Notes: generated by a model not told the origin, from the letters alone. Positions 9,506-22,703 are shown, counted from the stretch's first letter. The stretch: 64,000 bases of DNA from Glandiceps talaboti (GCF_964340395.1 NC_135561.1:15005461-15069460); one strand, 5' to 3'. Translations and numbers: made by a program.

Positions 9506-10984
9506 GGAGTAAGTGAGAATGTCCCAAAATAAAATTATCAATTCCTACCTCATCTTTTTCCTATAATTTTCCCTATATAAAATTCGTTATAAAACGAGGA
9601 ATTCGTTTAGAGCAGAGGCATGGCTGAAAGTCTTTGTTTCGTGGATTGAATTTTAGAAGAAGTAAAGTTAACATATTTTAGGAAACGGGACATTGAAAAC
9701 TTGAAATTGACCATTGACATAGCTGGAACGGAAATTCTACACCACTCCCTGTTACCGTCAGTCTTTATCTGTAGGCAAGGATACCAAGCTGATCCTGGAA
9801 CACCGTCGTAAAAACTACAGTCTCTTTTACGACACACGTCGAACTACAGTCTCTTTTACGGCACCGTCCAAGACTAGAGGCCGAGGCTTCAACAGAGATC
9901 TGTGCTCTGGCTTACGATAGTGTTCTGTCAATGGTAATATTGCCCTTCGTCGTTGCCTTAAATACGTATACTTTTCAAAACTTCTTTTCTTGAAACTAGT
10001 TCCTTCTTTTCTTCCTTTGGTAGTTTATTTCGCATTTCACTGCCACAGCTACTGATTATAATCGACATGTGTGATCATTCCATTGCATGTCGATTGGAAT
10101 TGTTAATTTCAATGCCCAGGATACCCAATCAAATATTTAATTCGCTTGAATCTGTAAAACCATATTTGATTTCCGCACAACAATCATAACTCTTAACATA
10201 TTAACGTTTATGATGGGCCCTGGAGCGGTGCCGTTAGCTTTACGTGTTATTTGTATCTTTCAATGATTCTTTCAAAATTAGTATTTCCTTGACATTTCTG
10301 AAAATTTCACTATGATTGATCAAGTGTTCACCAAAATTGGTTTCTCCGACGGAAATAAATTGTACCTTGAAAATTAACGATATATCCGTCGCTATAGAAA
10401 CTTCTCTCTGTGTGTATTTATGTATGTATGTATGTATGTATGTATGTATGTATGTATGTATGTACGTACGTATGTATGTATGTATGTATGTATGTATGTA
10501 TAGGTGGGCCTTGTTATCACATTTCATCTTATTGTATGTCACACACGAGAAATTGTTATTTTCTTTTCACCCATTCAAAAAATCTTTTTTAAAGGTCTCC
10601 CGCAAATTTTTGAATTGCGCCCCCAACGACAGACTTTCTTTTCTTTCGTTTGTCAGCGAGGAAATAACTGTCGAACAAACTAATATTGCACGCACATGTG
10701 TGTTGTGCCTGAAAGTACAGCAGTCAAAGTTATTTGTAGTTTTCTTGTTAAACTACGTCATTTGTGACCGATTTAAGCATTCCATTAGGTGGCTTGTCGA
10801 TATAAGGTTTACAACAATTAGAGGTACGCTAGTAGTAGTAGTGGATACGAAGATTACTTGGAGCTGAACCAACTCGAACGTGCTTCCGGGATAACGTTAT
10901 TTACACCGGCTAGCGGCTTCTTACATTTTCATACCACGGGATTTTAAAGCAGGTTGTATAACAACTTCATGTTTCAGTTGGAAG
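9506..10984. other. Upstream flank of DCAF13
   Basis: Contains two close copies of a short motif (9813-9835 and 9842-9873), a (TATG)n microsatellite at about 10418-10502, and otherwise unremarkable AT-rich DNA. The DCAF13 promoter should lie in the last few hundred bases, but no TATA box or other element could be singled out. Confidence 0.5.
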
Positions 10985-13109
10985 ATGAAGGTGAAAGTGC
11001 TTAGTAGGAATCCAGACCATTACGTTAGAGAGACGAAGAATGACATACACAGAGGTATGGTATGATTATATTTGAGCTATAACATTGCAAATACACACAT
11101 ACATACATACATACATACATACATACATACATACTGTACATACATGTACACACACACACATATACATACACTTACATCTCATGTATTGATAAGTAGTCTG
11201 GATGCCAATGTGGTATTGTATCATCTGAAAGAGATATCTAAAGGATAGCATTAGACTACATTGTAATTTTAAAAGGGCTATGGTACATGTATAACCCTTG
11301 TTTGTTTATTTTCAGTTCCTAGAAACTATGATCCAGCTCTACATCCATTTGAAGCTGCCAGAGAATACACTAGGGCACTAAATGCTACTAAGCTAGAAAG
11401 AGTATTTGCCAAGCCATTCCTCGGTTCACTGGACGGACACAGAGATGGAATTCACTGTATGTGTAAACACCCTAGCAGTCTTTTAACATTGATATCAGGG
11501 AGTTGTGATGGAGAGGTAAGAATAGACAATACTACATATAAATACAACAGTGGCAGTCAAGGTTTCAGCAGAGTTACATGTACAATGTACATGTAGGTAG
11601 ACACAAACTAAAATAGTTGTTGTTCAATGAGTCGTAATTAGCACTGGTTGTACAAAATGTAGTTGTCAGACAAAAGTGTATTAGCTATCCCTAAATACTT
11701 GGATAAATCGTAGCCTTCAGGCAGGGCAGTGTGACATGGTGTACATGTATCTAACAGTATACATGTGTACCTTCAACCATACAGTGGAGAATCCACTATC
11801 TATGCTTCAACACGTCAGCTCAGCTGTAACTATTAATCTGCAGTACATGAATGAACCTCCATTTTTCTTTTCTTCTTTACAATGGCTTGCTGTATGATGT
11901 AGTGAAGAATGAATGAAATATTCATGTATATGTTAAATGATATATTTTATGTCTGCATTATTTTTTTTCAGATAAGAGTTTGGGATTTAGCTCGACGTCA
12001 CTGTAGGAGAACGATCACGGCACATACTGGTTTTGTTAGAGGTTTATGTGTCAGACCACAGGGTGATAGTTTTTTCTCAGTAAGTATATCTACATTATGT
12101 CTGGCTTGGTGTAACTGTAATTAAAATGTGTGTATAATCAGCTAGGTTTACGTTACTGTAAAAGTGCAGATTTCTCACAAAACTCAAACAACACTGTGTC
12201 ATTCAGCCTTACAGGGGAATGACACTTCAGGCAATAAAGGTACTTTCATAAACTTTGGTTTCTGGAGAGTTTTTTCTAATCACAAAATTCTCACTCGGTT
12301 GCCGACAAACACCAAATTGAAACTCTTGTTTTCATCTATATTGTTCTCACTGTGAACCACCGTTGCCTCATGGGACATAACAGACATACAGACATTTTGC
12401 ATGTATGAATTACAAACTGAATATTCATGACTATCTTTAGGTAATAAGCACTTAGGATTCATGAATATTCAGTGTGCAACTCATACATATTATATGTCTG
12501 TGAATTCCCATGAGGCAGCGAGAGGATATGAGAGCAATAGAGGTGAAATAGAATTTCAATTATTGTCTCTTGACAACTACGCAAATTTAAGTGATGTGAA
12601 ATAAAGAAATAACATTCTTTACATAAAGATGTCAGAAGTTCAAGTTCAGGCTTATCCATGCAGTTCCCAAAACTTGATAAATTAAGTAAGAGGACTGGAA
12701 TTGTTTGTCACGTAACAAAACTCAATGTACTGGTACATAATATATGTACGTATAAATTTGCTATCGTTGGTGTTTACTATTAGGTTGGCGATGACCACAC
12801 TATAAAACAATGGAGCATGGAACCACCTGGGTATGGAGTTGAGGAAGAACCAATCAATACAATACTTGGAAAGGTAGTTATACTTGTCTTGTACAAGAGT
12901 GGTTACATGTACCATTTACATTATAATAATATAGGTATTCATAGTAATGCACCTGTTCTCTAGAGATCTCCAGGTGCAGACACAGACACTACTCCCAAAA
13001 TGAAAGAATACTGAGTAACAATTAGAAAGCATGGATTATGGACTAACGTAGGATGTGCCTCGGAAATAAACAGTTTAAACTTTTGGTAATATCCTGAGAA
13101 TGTACATCT

Positions 13110-13152
<43 letters not shown>

Positions 13153-16100
13153 TAGGAACTCTGCTTAATTTGACCTTTTGTATTACAGACTGTATACATC
13201 TCTGTAGACCATCACTGGAAGGACGCTATCTTTGCGACTTGTGGTCAGCAAGTTGATATCTGGGATGAGAGTAGAACAGACCCAATCAGATCATTTACCT
13301 GGGGTACAGATAGTATACAAAGTGTTAAATTCAATCCTGTAGAGGTAAGCCTTATTATTAGAAGTTGTTATATACAGCTGATGACATCTCATGCTACAGT
13401 AACTTTGTGTAATCATGGGGTTGGTGTACATTATAGGCATTATCCCTTCCAGTTGCTAACATGCTGGTGAGGTGTTAGCACCAGCCTAGTGTTAGTACTG
13501 AGCTAGCCTGGTGTTAACATAGGGTTGGTGTAGGCACCAGCCCTTCCAGTTGCTAACATGCTGGTCAGGTGTTAGTAGCAGCCTAGTGTTAGTACTGAGC
13601 TAGCCTGGTGGCAATATAGAGCTGGTGTAGGCATCAACCCTTCCAGTTGCCAACATGATGGTCAGGTGTTAGTGCCAGCCTGGCATTACTGTTAGTACTG
13701 AGCTTGCCGGATGTTGGTGTGAGCAGTAACCCTTCCACATGCTGGTGTTGGGGGTACATTGTAGTGTCAGTTTAGTGTTTGCCAGCTTTGAACACAGGGT
13801 TATTGCGCAGTTTTGCTAGCGCCCTCAGTGGCAAACTTCAGCCACTTTTACTGCAAACAAAATTGCTGGAGGGGCCTAGCAGCTAGACTAAGTTAATGGT
13901 AGCTCAAACAAAGTTTGAGTTTGTTGACCCAGATGATAAAATGTTGTAACGTGAACAAGCATATATGTGTTTTTTCAGAATTACTGGCTTCAATCATATA
14001 TTACTGCTTGTCAACTTTCAGACCCACATACTTGGCAGTTGTGCAGCTGATAGAAATATAGTTTTATATGACATGAGAGGTTCATCACCTTTAAGGAAGA
14101 TTATCTTGGAAATGAAAACTAACACTATAGCCTGGAATCCTATGGAAGCATTCATGTTTACTGCAGCTAATGAAGATCACAAGTAAGTTTGTAGAAATGT
14201 GTCGGAAGTTATAATGAGATAGAAACTGACTGAGGAAAAGGAAAAAGTGAGCATGAAAGATACACTGACATGGGGTAGAGAGGGATCGAGGGGATCTGGT
14301 AGAGAGAGACACTGACATGGGGTAGAGAGGGATCGAGGGGATATAGGTAGAGAGATACACTGATATTGGGTAGAGAGGGATCAAGGATATACAATGTAGG
14401 CAGAGACACTGACATGGGGTAGAGCGGATCGAGGGGATAAAGATAGAGAGACAAACTGACATGGGGTAGAGAGGTATCGAGGGGATATAGGTAGAGAGCC
14501 GACATGGGCTAGAGAGGGATGGAGGGGATACATCATGTATAGGTAGAGAGACACACTGACATGGGGTAGCGATGGATCGAGGGGATATACATTGTACAGT
14601 AGGTAGAGACACACTGACACAGACAGGAACATGAACTGAAAGGTTCACTGTATACATTGTGTATTACAAGGGCCAAAGAGAAGGGGAGGTGAGATGGAAA
14701 AATAGTTACATATTAGAAATGAGTGATTTGGCATCTGATGATGGACAGCAAGAGAGATGTCCAACTCACCAGTAAATACACTAGAGTTATGGAGACAAAT
14801 ACAGTTAACTACATAGCATGCACTAGTGCACTATGGGACAAATGTGATTTTTAAGCTGCTACATGTGTGTCTTATTTGTAACAAGAAGAATGAAAAACTT
14901 GCGAGTTGCGACAATAATACACCTACAAATGTAACATGTCATGTTTATAGGTACTTGTGTGCATTTGTATTTAACTCACAGGTACATTGTACATGTGAAA
15001 AGGATCATGTTCTATGGTCGAGTATCTAAACTAGCGATCAATTATATTAAACTATGTACTGACTCAAAGTCTCTTCCCAAAGTTCATAAGATGGTTTTCA
15101 CAAATATTGTTTATCCATTGTAAAAGTTTGATGGAACATTTATACACTACTTTCTTTGCAGTTTGTATACCTTTGATATGAGGCGACTTGATATGCCTGT
15201 CAATGTACATATGGACCATGTATCAGCTGTACTAGACGTAGACTATGCACCGACTGGCAAAGAGTTTGTATCTGGTAGTTTTGATAAAACAATCAGGATA
15301 TTCCCATACGACAAAGGTCACAGTAGGTAAGAATATCATCATACGTCAACTGATATTTACAACCACAGGAAATGAGTTCCCAGCTTAGTTAAATAGACAG
15401 ACTTAGTAACACTACTGTTTTGCAATGTGGTAGAGAACAGAAGTGGATGATAGTAGTGCCTTTGTTGTGCAGATGTACATGTACAATGTAATCATCACCC
15501 TTAGGGTTGTCGGTGGCCGAGTGATTAAACCACTTGCCTCTTACCACTGCGGTCGGGGTTTGAACTCCATTCAAGATTCGATTAAATTTACCATGCTGTA
15601 AGTAAGAAGAGTGTCATTCAGTTTGACTCTACCGAACAATGCAGGTTTTCCCCAGGTACTCCGGTTTCCTCCTGCATTAACACTGAACCCATGAGGGATG
15701 GCCCTCACTGGATTTCATGGGAGACAAGTGTTTATATACTTAAAGAACTATCCAGTGTATATAAAGACTATCATTATTATTATTACCCTGTAATAAAAAT
15801 AGTGTGAACACTGAAAGTCCCCAAACTTGTTCTCTTCAAGATCATTGAAGTCATCAGAAATGCCACCCTACTGTGAGTTATTAAACCCATCATCCATCAG
15901 AAAAAGATATCAACATGTTACAGCTGTAGTTTTAGTTTGTGCCTTCATAGCATTTCATTTTTTGGTGAACAGAGAGGTGTACCACACAAAGAGAATGCAG
16001 CAGGTATCATGTGTGAAATGGTCCATGGATAACAAGTATATTTTATCAGGCTCTGATGAAACAAATATCCGTGTGTGGAAAGCTAGGGCCTCGGAAAAGC

Positions 16101-17626
16101 TAGGAGTGGTAAGTCCATATATGCTTAGCTACATACCGTTTGTTTACACATGATAAAAATATCTGCCGAATGCAAAATATTTGTGCTTGCAATATAACAC
16201 ATGTGGTGCTTCATTGTTTTGACATGAGTGTATTTTTTTTTAAAAGAAGTGAAACGACTGTGATTATCTTTTATGGTGGTGCCATGTTTCATCATATACT
16301 CGTTTTATTAACCATATTTAAGATCTCAATAATCGTACAACAAATACACACATTGAGTTGTAGTAGTATTTGTGTGTTTGTAAGCACAACAGCTGTTTGC
16401 TCCAAACATTCGCCAGTCATAGTATCGGAGTCCCGTGGTACAAAACCTACCCAGTAACTAGAATCACTCCAACAAAACATCATTTCCAAGCAGAAATTTA
16501 CTAGATTAACAACAAAAAGATGTTTTGCTCACAATTTAAACTCTGACATTCTGCAAATAAGCCAAATTCAACATGGGTTATTTTGGTATTTGTAAGAAAT
16601 TAGATAGTGATCAATGATGTGACACCTCATGATTGTCAACAAATAGAAGGCCCTTCATCTGGACATGGACAATCTCTGAACTTTGAAAGTGTAAAAACAT
16701 CAACATACATAAATTTGTCAATCTCAAATTGTACCAAATTGAATACCTGTGGAAGCCATCTTTTGAGTTATGGTGGTGTGCACATGGTAATGAACCATGT
16801 GGTAGTCTGCTATTTATGACGAATCAAAAAGATAATGTAGACAGTTTAGGGATGATTACACAATGTCACACAAGCTCAATAAACGAACTTCCTTCGTTTA
16901 GGTCTGGAGTCGATGTGATTGCTGAACTTCATTTTTTGCACTTTTTACCAAATTTTGAAACTTTCACAACTTCATTGGTAAAAGGTTATGTATTTACTAC
17001 TGATATGTTGATTACAATTCACTCCTATACAAATGATATACAGTGCTGGGTTTCTGTCTGCTTAGTATTTTAATGCGTTCACCATGTTTTTAAATTGTAT
17101 TGATCAGAGTGGCGTGACTACTACAATTTTCCACATGGTTGCCGCATACATACTGTAGATGTGTTGTTATCAGGCTTGTGAACATTCATATAGGAGGAGG
17201 GGTTTTGGTCTAATGAAGTTAGTTCATTGAGCTTGTGTGACATTGTGCGATTGTCTCCTAATGACAATGTTTTTTAGCAGAGGATTAGATAGATTCACTG
17301 ATTTATTCCATTTTGTTCCAGATGAGACCAAGGGAAGAGGCAGCAGCTGTATACAGTGATAAACTGAAAGAAAAGTTCAAACATTTCCCACAAGTGAAAA
17401 GAATATCACGTCACAGACATGTACCAAGATTAGTTTACACAGAACGTAAAACTATCCGTGAACAGAAAGAATCCAAGAGGAGAAAGTAAGTCTGCGTGTC
17501 TTTGTTATTTTAATACTTCTCATCATCCATATTTACAATAAGATATTTCCTTGATTGATGCAACCTATTTTCATCATTTGGGATTGTAACATTTACATGT
17601 AAGTTTACGTGACAGTAAAAATGAAA

Positions 17627-17672
<46 letters not shown>

Positions 17673-18581
17673 GTACATACATGTACATGTATCTGTATCT
17701 GTAGGATACTGTGTAAACATCCAAAAACAGATTATGACATACACAGATACTGAAGCTAATAGCAACTTAGTAATAATAAGGCTGTCGAACAATTGACGTG
17801 ACATCCAGGGCTTGTAAGCACTGTTTAAAAACTGTATTGTATGATACTTCACTAATGTTTTAGGGTAAACAGTTCCATTCAGGGATTTTTCTTGGTGCAA
17901 ACGACATGTATGGACACACACACACACACACACACACCCAATGTAGAATGTACTAGGTGAATGCATGAAATCAGTATGAATAGAAAAAACAAATGTAAAG
18001 ATATAACATTGTTCCCAAGTCATTCGCCCTTGTTTTAATTGAAGCAATGTAAACATATTTATTTTGGTGCATGAAAAGTTTGGGAGAATACCAGTTCAGG
18101 TAATGCCAGGTACACTTTTAAGTTGATAGGCAGTGCAGGAGGAAAGGAGACACAACTTGTAAATATCTTAGCCAATTGGCGTACCATATTCAGTGCAACA
18201 GGTGTTGACACCTTTCACAACAGCTGAATGTAGAAATATGACATCTCGTAAAGTATGTTAGCAGGACTTATTTCCATGGAAGAGCACAGATACCTTTGGC
18301 CTACCATGTTCAGTGCAACTGCTGTCAACACCTTCCACAACAGCTGAATATACAGTAGAAATATGACAAACCATAAAGTACATTAGCGGGATTTATTTTT
18401 GCCGATTTCTTTTGCATGTATTCAGCTGAAGTAAATCCATTGCCAAAGTATGTACGATTACTGTATATATTTTATCTTTTTTCCTATTTTCAGGGAGTCC
18501 AACAGACGGAAGCACAGCAAACCAGGAGCTGTTCCTTTTGTACCGGAAAGGAAGAAACATGTAGTAGCTGAGGTCCAGTAA
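10985..18581 (+). CDS. DCAF13 (WDSOF1/Sof1), ten exons
   Basis: WD40-repeat protein of the small-subunit processome, needed for 18S rRNA maturation in the nucleolus; also a DDB1-CUL4 substrate receptor in vertebrates. Exons: 10985-11054, 11316-11515, 11972-12079, 12784-12873, 13189-13344, 14022-14182, 15162-15326, 15973-16108, 17322-17485, 18494-18581. All introns are GT-AG and all phases agree, giving 446 codons including TAA, i.e. 445 residues, the length of the human protein. It starts MKVKVLSRNPDHYVRETK and has VPRNYDPALHPFEAAREY and LDGHRDGIHC, then WD repeats with WDLARRHC, GDDHTIKQW, CGQQVDIWDE, DRNIVLYDMR, FDKTIRIFP and SDETNIRVWKA. The basic Sof1 tail is RISRHRHVPR...KHSKPGAVPFVPERKKHV. 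The start ATG fits the family's N-terminus exactly. Introns hold a SINE, minisatellites and microsatellites. Looks functional. Confidence 0.97.
11094..11165. repeat. (TACA)n/(AC)n in DCAF13 intron 1
   Basis: Short TACA tract followed by CACACACACATA; simple sequence only. Confidence 0.9.
13112..13150. repeat. (TA)n in DCAF13 intron 4
   Basis: Pure TA dinucleotides, about 38 bp. Confidence 0.95.
13430..13760. repeat. Minisatellite in DCAF13 intron 5
   Basis: About three diverged units of roughly 105-110 bp built around CCCTTCCAGTTGCTAACATG, GGTGTTAG and GTTAGTACTGAGCTAGCCTG. Confidence 0.85.
14215..14640. repeat. Minisatellite in DCAF13 intron 6
   Basis: About eight imperfect units of 45-55 bp built on CACTGACATGGGGTAGAGAG and GGATCGAGGGGATATAG. 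Strongly purine-biased on the plus strand; the reverse-strand open frames across it (SPRSLSTPCQ-type repeats) are artefacts of the repeat. Confidence 0.9.
15504..15786 (+). mobile_element. tRNA-derived SINE in DCAF13 intron 7
   Basis: tRNA-like head with A box TGGCCGAGTGATTAAACC (from 15514), resembling Leu/Ser tRNAs, and B box GGTTTGAACTC (15557-15567). A body follows containing CCCAGGTACTCCGGTTTCCT, a block seen in several invertebrate SINE families. The 3' end is TATATAAAGACTATC plus (ATT)n. A different family from the SINE at 7721-8074, but with a similar tail design. Confidence 0.85.
17628..17671. repeat. (AC)n in DCAF13 intron 9
   Basis: Pure AC dinucleotides; a second shorter AC tract lies at 17916-17938. 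Confidence 0.95.
18166..18405. repeat. Tandem duplication in DCAF13 intron 9
   Basis: Two diverged copies of about 120 bp, each with CATRTTCAGTGCAAC, CACCTTYCACAACAGCTGAA and a TATTAGC-like end. The second runs up to about 18405, close to the last exon. Confidence 0.8.
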
Positions 18582-18653
18582 TGTTAGGAAACTTTACAAC
18601 AATTTATTGATCCAAATGGTCAGTTCTTTTATCTGTATTTTAAACTCAAAGGT

Positions 18654-18659
18654 AATAAA
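18654..18659 (+). terminator. DCAF13 polyadenylation signal
   Basis: AATAAA 73 nt after the DCAF13 stop codon, in a suitable place to end the transcript. Confidence 0.7.
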
Positions 18660-19512
18660 TTCTTATACAGTGAATGTGACAAGGGTGTGGCTCTGTTACA
18701 GTGTGTCTCTGAAATAATCAAGATATTAAGACTACGATATCTATCTCTGTCAACAGCCTTGAAGGAAGTCATTGAAACTTGTATATCTTGGATCACCTTC
18801 AAACAGTTAACCTGGTTGGATACAACTGACAACTCTATGTCCAATGGGGTGCTTCGGTGTGTTCACTGTACATGTATTATCAATTAGCAAATTGACTTGC
18901 TACTGCCTCTAAGGCCTATCACAAACACATTCTGTCCACGGTGAATATTTTGAATGCATTGCTTTTGAGGATGTGTTTATGTTAAGGCACCTTTCAGTAA
19001 CTTCAATGTTTGAATTCAGCGGTGGAGGTAGCCATATTGGAAAAGCGGTCAACATTGAGGGTATAAAAGGAACTCTGTGATTGGTCAATATCCTGTTGGA
19101 TAGTAACAGGTTGTAACCACTTGAGGATGATCTAAGTTATATCAGTTTCAATGACTTCCCTTTGAAAGAGAGATGAATATCAGTCAGAATGCCTTCATCA
19201 TTCAAGATGGCAGATCAGTGGGCTCAGTGTACAAATTTACATTGACTAAGTCTCACATTTGCTCAATTTGCCCTTCATAAAATCCCTCACCTATTCTCCG
19301 ACTCTGTCAACTTCATTACATATGTCTGTGTTCCAAAACAGGTTTGGGAAAGAAATGTGTATATCAGGTTTTATGTTTTCCAGTCTGACCAAATATTTCT
19401 GTTTTGTGGATTGAAGAAAATGTGTAAATAGCCATTGCAGTGGTTATCAGTACATGTATAAGTTACATCCAAAGTTGGTGAAATCTTCAGTCCGTTGTTC
19501 TGAAAACCCTAA
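18660..19512. other. Intergenic between DCAF13 and the first ASB-like gene
   Basis: The two genes converge here. No coding region, RNA gene or notable repeat was seen. Confidence 0.55.
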
Positions 19513-20829
19513 CTATGCTAATTCTAACTGAAGGCACGATTCTAATCTGATGTAGATCTTTAGACTTGTTGGTAGATTAATTTGTTCTGCGGCAACGTAC
19601 AGCCTTTTCCCTAAAGTCTTCCTGATTGCACACCGACACAGATGACGTAAACATCTTGGTTCATTTCCTAGCGTAAACACTTTATTGTAAAAGGACCTAT
19701 AGTGAGCAGGTGCTTCTGCTGGTCTTTGTACATCACTACCTGTGAAGTCAACGTATGGAACGCTGTTGACGAGTACACACAGCACCTCTGCTATGTACAG
19801 CACAGATGATTGTATAACTTCAGGCATCATTCTGTTGAACTTGGCGCCATGGTTTAACAACTTAATGAAACATTTAGCCACAACCTTGGAATAGTTTGCA
19901 TCAAAAGGGTTTGTCACTTCTGAAGTTGTGTTATAGAGGAGAAAATTGTAGATATTTTTTGTTGCCAAATCAAGAGCAGTGTCACCGTCGTTTGTCTGAG
20001 CATTTATATTGTTTGTTTTGTCCGCGAGGTAATCAATATGCTCAACCACACCACCTGCACAGGCACTATGTAGTGCAGTTCTCCCATAATTATTCACAAT
20101 ATTCGCATCAGCACCATTCTGATGTAGAATCCGAACTCTATCATATATCCGGTCGATAGGAAAGTTAGCTGCATATAGTAGTGCAGTCATGCCTCCGGGT
20201 CCAAGCTTATCAATCTCTGCACCCAGTCTGATTAGTAGCTCAATGTATCGACTTTTATCGTACACGACAGCAAAGTGTAGTGCAGTCATTTTACGATTAT
20301 CAACACCATTGATATCAGCACCTTGTTGTACGAGCAACTGTAAGATGTCAGGATTCAGGTTGGCATCCATTGCTCGGTGTAAGAGAGGCCAGCGAATCAG
20401 TACTGGCATTCTAGCATCAGCTCCCATTCTCAGGAGAAGCTGGAGGCAGTTCTCATAATTTTGCCTCTCCACTAAATCAATCGGTGTCAGTTCCAAAGCA
20501 AGAAATGCAAAGGTAAGGGGAGGGTACTCGTTGAGTCGCTGCCCACCAGATTTGTAAATTTGGGTATTGTGTAGCAAGATTTCCAATGATTCACAGTTGC
20601 CATGGAATGCTGCTATTTGAAGTGGGGTGACATAGTGAAAACCAACATGGGCCTTTAACCGTCTCCAGGCTTGTAGGAAATGCTTGTCCCTTATGCAGGC
20701 TAGAAGAACAGTAAAGTTGATGTGAATAGTTGAAATATCATGATTTGCTGACAGTAGTGTAGATAATCTGCTAGATTCATTCTCGATACAGGAAATGACA
20801 AGTAGTTTGATGTCAGTACTGGTTGCCAT
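19513..20829 (-). CDS. Ankyrin repeat and SOCS box protein (ASB-like) 1
   Basis: Intronless 438-residue protein, probably the substrate receptor of an Elongin B/C-Cullin 5 ubiquitin ligase. The ATG at 20829 (MATSTDIKLLV) is the first ATG; an upstream in-frame TTG is not a plausible start. Ankyrin repeats lie at about residues 66-90 (TPLQIAAFHGN), 146-171 (LLHRAMDANLNPDILQLLVQ), 180-206 (MTALHFAVVYDKSRYIELLI), 212-242 and 248-276 (RTALHSACAGGVVEHIDYLA), with a further one near 281-295. A C-terminal SOCS box at about 390-428 has a BC box (CLRHLCRCAI) and an atypical Cul5 box (NLPTSLKIYI) lacking the second proline. Neighbouring paralogue on the same strand 1.9 kb upstream. Specific orthology within the ASB family is not assigned. 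Confidence 0.9.
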   Translation of the reverse strand: MATSTDIKLLVISCIENESSRLSTLLSANHDISTIHINFTVLLACIRDKHFLQAWRRLKAHVGFHYVTPLQIAAFHGNCESLEILLHNTQIYKSGGQRLNEYPPLTFAFLALELTPIDLVERQNYENCLQLLLRMGADARMPVLIRWPLLHRAMDANLNPDILQLLVQQGADINGVDNRKMTALHFAVVYDKSRYIELLIRLGAEIDKLGPGGMTALLYAANFPIDRIYDRVRILHQNGADANIVNNYGRTALHSACAGGVVEHIDYLADKTNNINAQTNDGDTALDLATKNIYNFLLYNTTSEVTNPFDANYSKVVAKCFIKLLNHGAKFNRMMPEVIQSSVLYIAEVLCVLVNSVPYVDFTGSDVQRPAEAPAHYRSFYNKVFTLGNEPRCLRHLCRCAIRKTLGKRLYVAAEQINLPTSLKIYIRLESCLQLELA

Positions 20830-21184
20830 CAGTCTTCCATACAAGGAGCTTTTCAATTTTCACTATAACTCCACCCAATGTTATCCATTTTAGGAATCAC
20901 GAGTATTTACACAAAGTTGAGAGGGATTTTTAAATATTGTACATCTCTTCATAGCTTTCGACCAATTGTACGCATCTGTCAGAAAACAGGGCTTCACATA
21001 GGACATTTACCTGTGGAAAGAACGCGATAAGAAAAATGTAACATAAAACTTTGTGTAGAGTTGCAGAGAATTAGTTATGATTCCCCAATATTTTTCTTTG
21101 TTCAGTCAAAGAAAATATGAGTGACCTAAGGGGCCCTTGTCACTACAACTTCGCTAGATGAATATTCAAGTCTCTGTCTGTGTT

Positions 21185-21187
<3 letters not shown>

Positions 21188-21235
<48 letters not shown>
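21188..21235. repeat. (GT)n microsatellite
   Basis: Pure GT dinucleotides, about 48 bp. Confidence 0.96.
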
Positions 21236-21240
<5 letters not shown>

Positions 21241-21309
21241 GTTTAATAGTCCAAAACTATGGGGCATTTGGCAGAGATGTTATGAAAGCAAGCTAATCAG
21301 TAATAGGTA

Positions 21310-21625
21310 AAATAGATCTAAGGAAGTGATTTTGGTTTTTACAAAATATTAAAAACTATGTGAATTGCTCTGAAATCTGGTTAGGATGTTTCTAGGTGTG
21401 TCTAGATAAAGAATTGTTTATATGCAAATCAGATCTAAAAAGATGTGATTTTTAGTCAAAACTCACAAACTACCTGATAACCTGACCAGTTGATCTGAAA
21501 TGTGACTAAAGTGTCTCTAGAAGTCTCTAGATTAAGATTTGTTCAACATTAGAAGACCATGCCATTGATATGTAAAGTATGGGATGGGTCTAACAGGATG
21601 TGATTTTTGGCCAACACAAATATTT
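21310..21625. repeat. Diverged tandem repeat, ~150 bp period
   Basis: Two to three degraded copies sharing GTGATTTTTRG, AACTAYSTGA, CTGAAATST and TCTAGRTTAAGA/TCTAGATAAAGA segments in the same order. Confidence 0.6.
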
Positions 21626-21689
21626 TTTTTTAAACTAAATTTTGTTTTATGTTTCAAGAGGTGTCGAGCTAAATATTTAGTTGAAGACA

Positions 21690-22075
21690 TGACAACTATG
21701 TCAATGTCCTTAGCAACAGCAAATTTCATTATCTTCTGCCAGGGAAAACAAAGACAAATGAATAATGGGTAGTCAAGTGAATAAACATTCAAAAATAAAC
21801 ATTATTGTGCAAAGTAACCATGACCACGCCATTAGCAACAGCCAAATGAGCATGTCTTTTGGAAAAATAGCATTGATAGGTAAGTCAAGTGTATACACAT
21901 AATAAAATGCACGTAACTACTATGACCACTCCCAAAGCAACAGTAAAGTGCTCGTCAGAGTCTTTTGCAGCAAAAAGATAACATTGAAGGGTATTCAAGT
22001 GAATGAACATTCATAAACACAAATGTGCATAGCAGCTGTTGTCACGCCTATTACAACACAACAGCAATGGAAACC
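21690..22075. repeat. Diverged tandem repeat, ~120 bp period
   Basis: Three to four copies, each with GTCAAGTGAATAAACATTCA or a variant, then ATGACCACGCC/ACTCCC and TTAGCAACAG. Similar old tandem arrays occur near 42.4-43.3 kb. Confidence 0.65.
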
Positions 22076-22703
22076 AATTGAGCGACTATAAGAGAATGGT
22101 GTCCACCCCCTGACTCATTTTCGCAAGCCAAAACACATAGTTCTGCTGACGCAACAAAATGGGCGATGTGTCTTGTACTGTGCCGTAAAAGAGGCTGTGG
22201 TTTACCGTTACGACGATACCCTGATTGAACATTCTAAAAACTACTTTTGACCTATGCCCAAACTATGCAGTTGTGCTACAATTCCATTGACGCCAATTTT
22301 AGTGAGTACTTCTGAATCAATATGTTTACAGATAAAGTAGTGCGTGTTTAACAAGAAAATATCTGAAGAATCAGTTTTCGTGACCACATTTGGAGCTACT
22401 TGGTTTGTTTTGGCATATCTGTGTATATGTAAGACTCAACACAATAGCTAATATTCACCATGAAATCGCAAAGACATGAACTTCTTTCTTAGTGTATATT
22501 TTATTTCCCAATCCATGACTGAAAGTGTTTAAGCTGATTCAACTCTAAAATAGGATAGAAATCCATCAAATGAATATACTACAAAAGTAAATGAGTTCAA
22601 GAATTTTGGGTGGAAGTATGTCAGTTGTATATGTCTTTGATTGTCACCGATCTCCGCTTACAAGTGGGAGACTTAATCAACTTTTTTCACACTTTGAAAT
22701 CAC

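Larger units (their letters stand above)
20830..22703. other. Region between the two ASB-like genes
   Basis: Contains the presumed promoter of ASB-like 1, a (GT)n tract at 21188-21235, and two series of diverged tandem repeats (listed separately). A dispersed motif copy lies at 22179-22206 on the minus strand. No gene recognised. Confidence 0.6.

Noticed and set aside
14091-14657. 188-codon reverse frame with SPRSLSTPCQ-type repeats
   Set aside because: It reads the intron 6 minisatellite of DCAF13 on the opposite strand and overlaps exon 6; no independent evidence.
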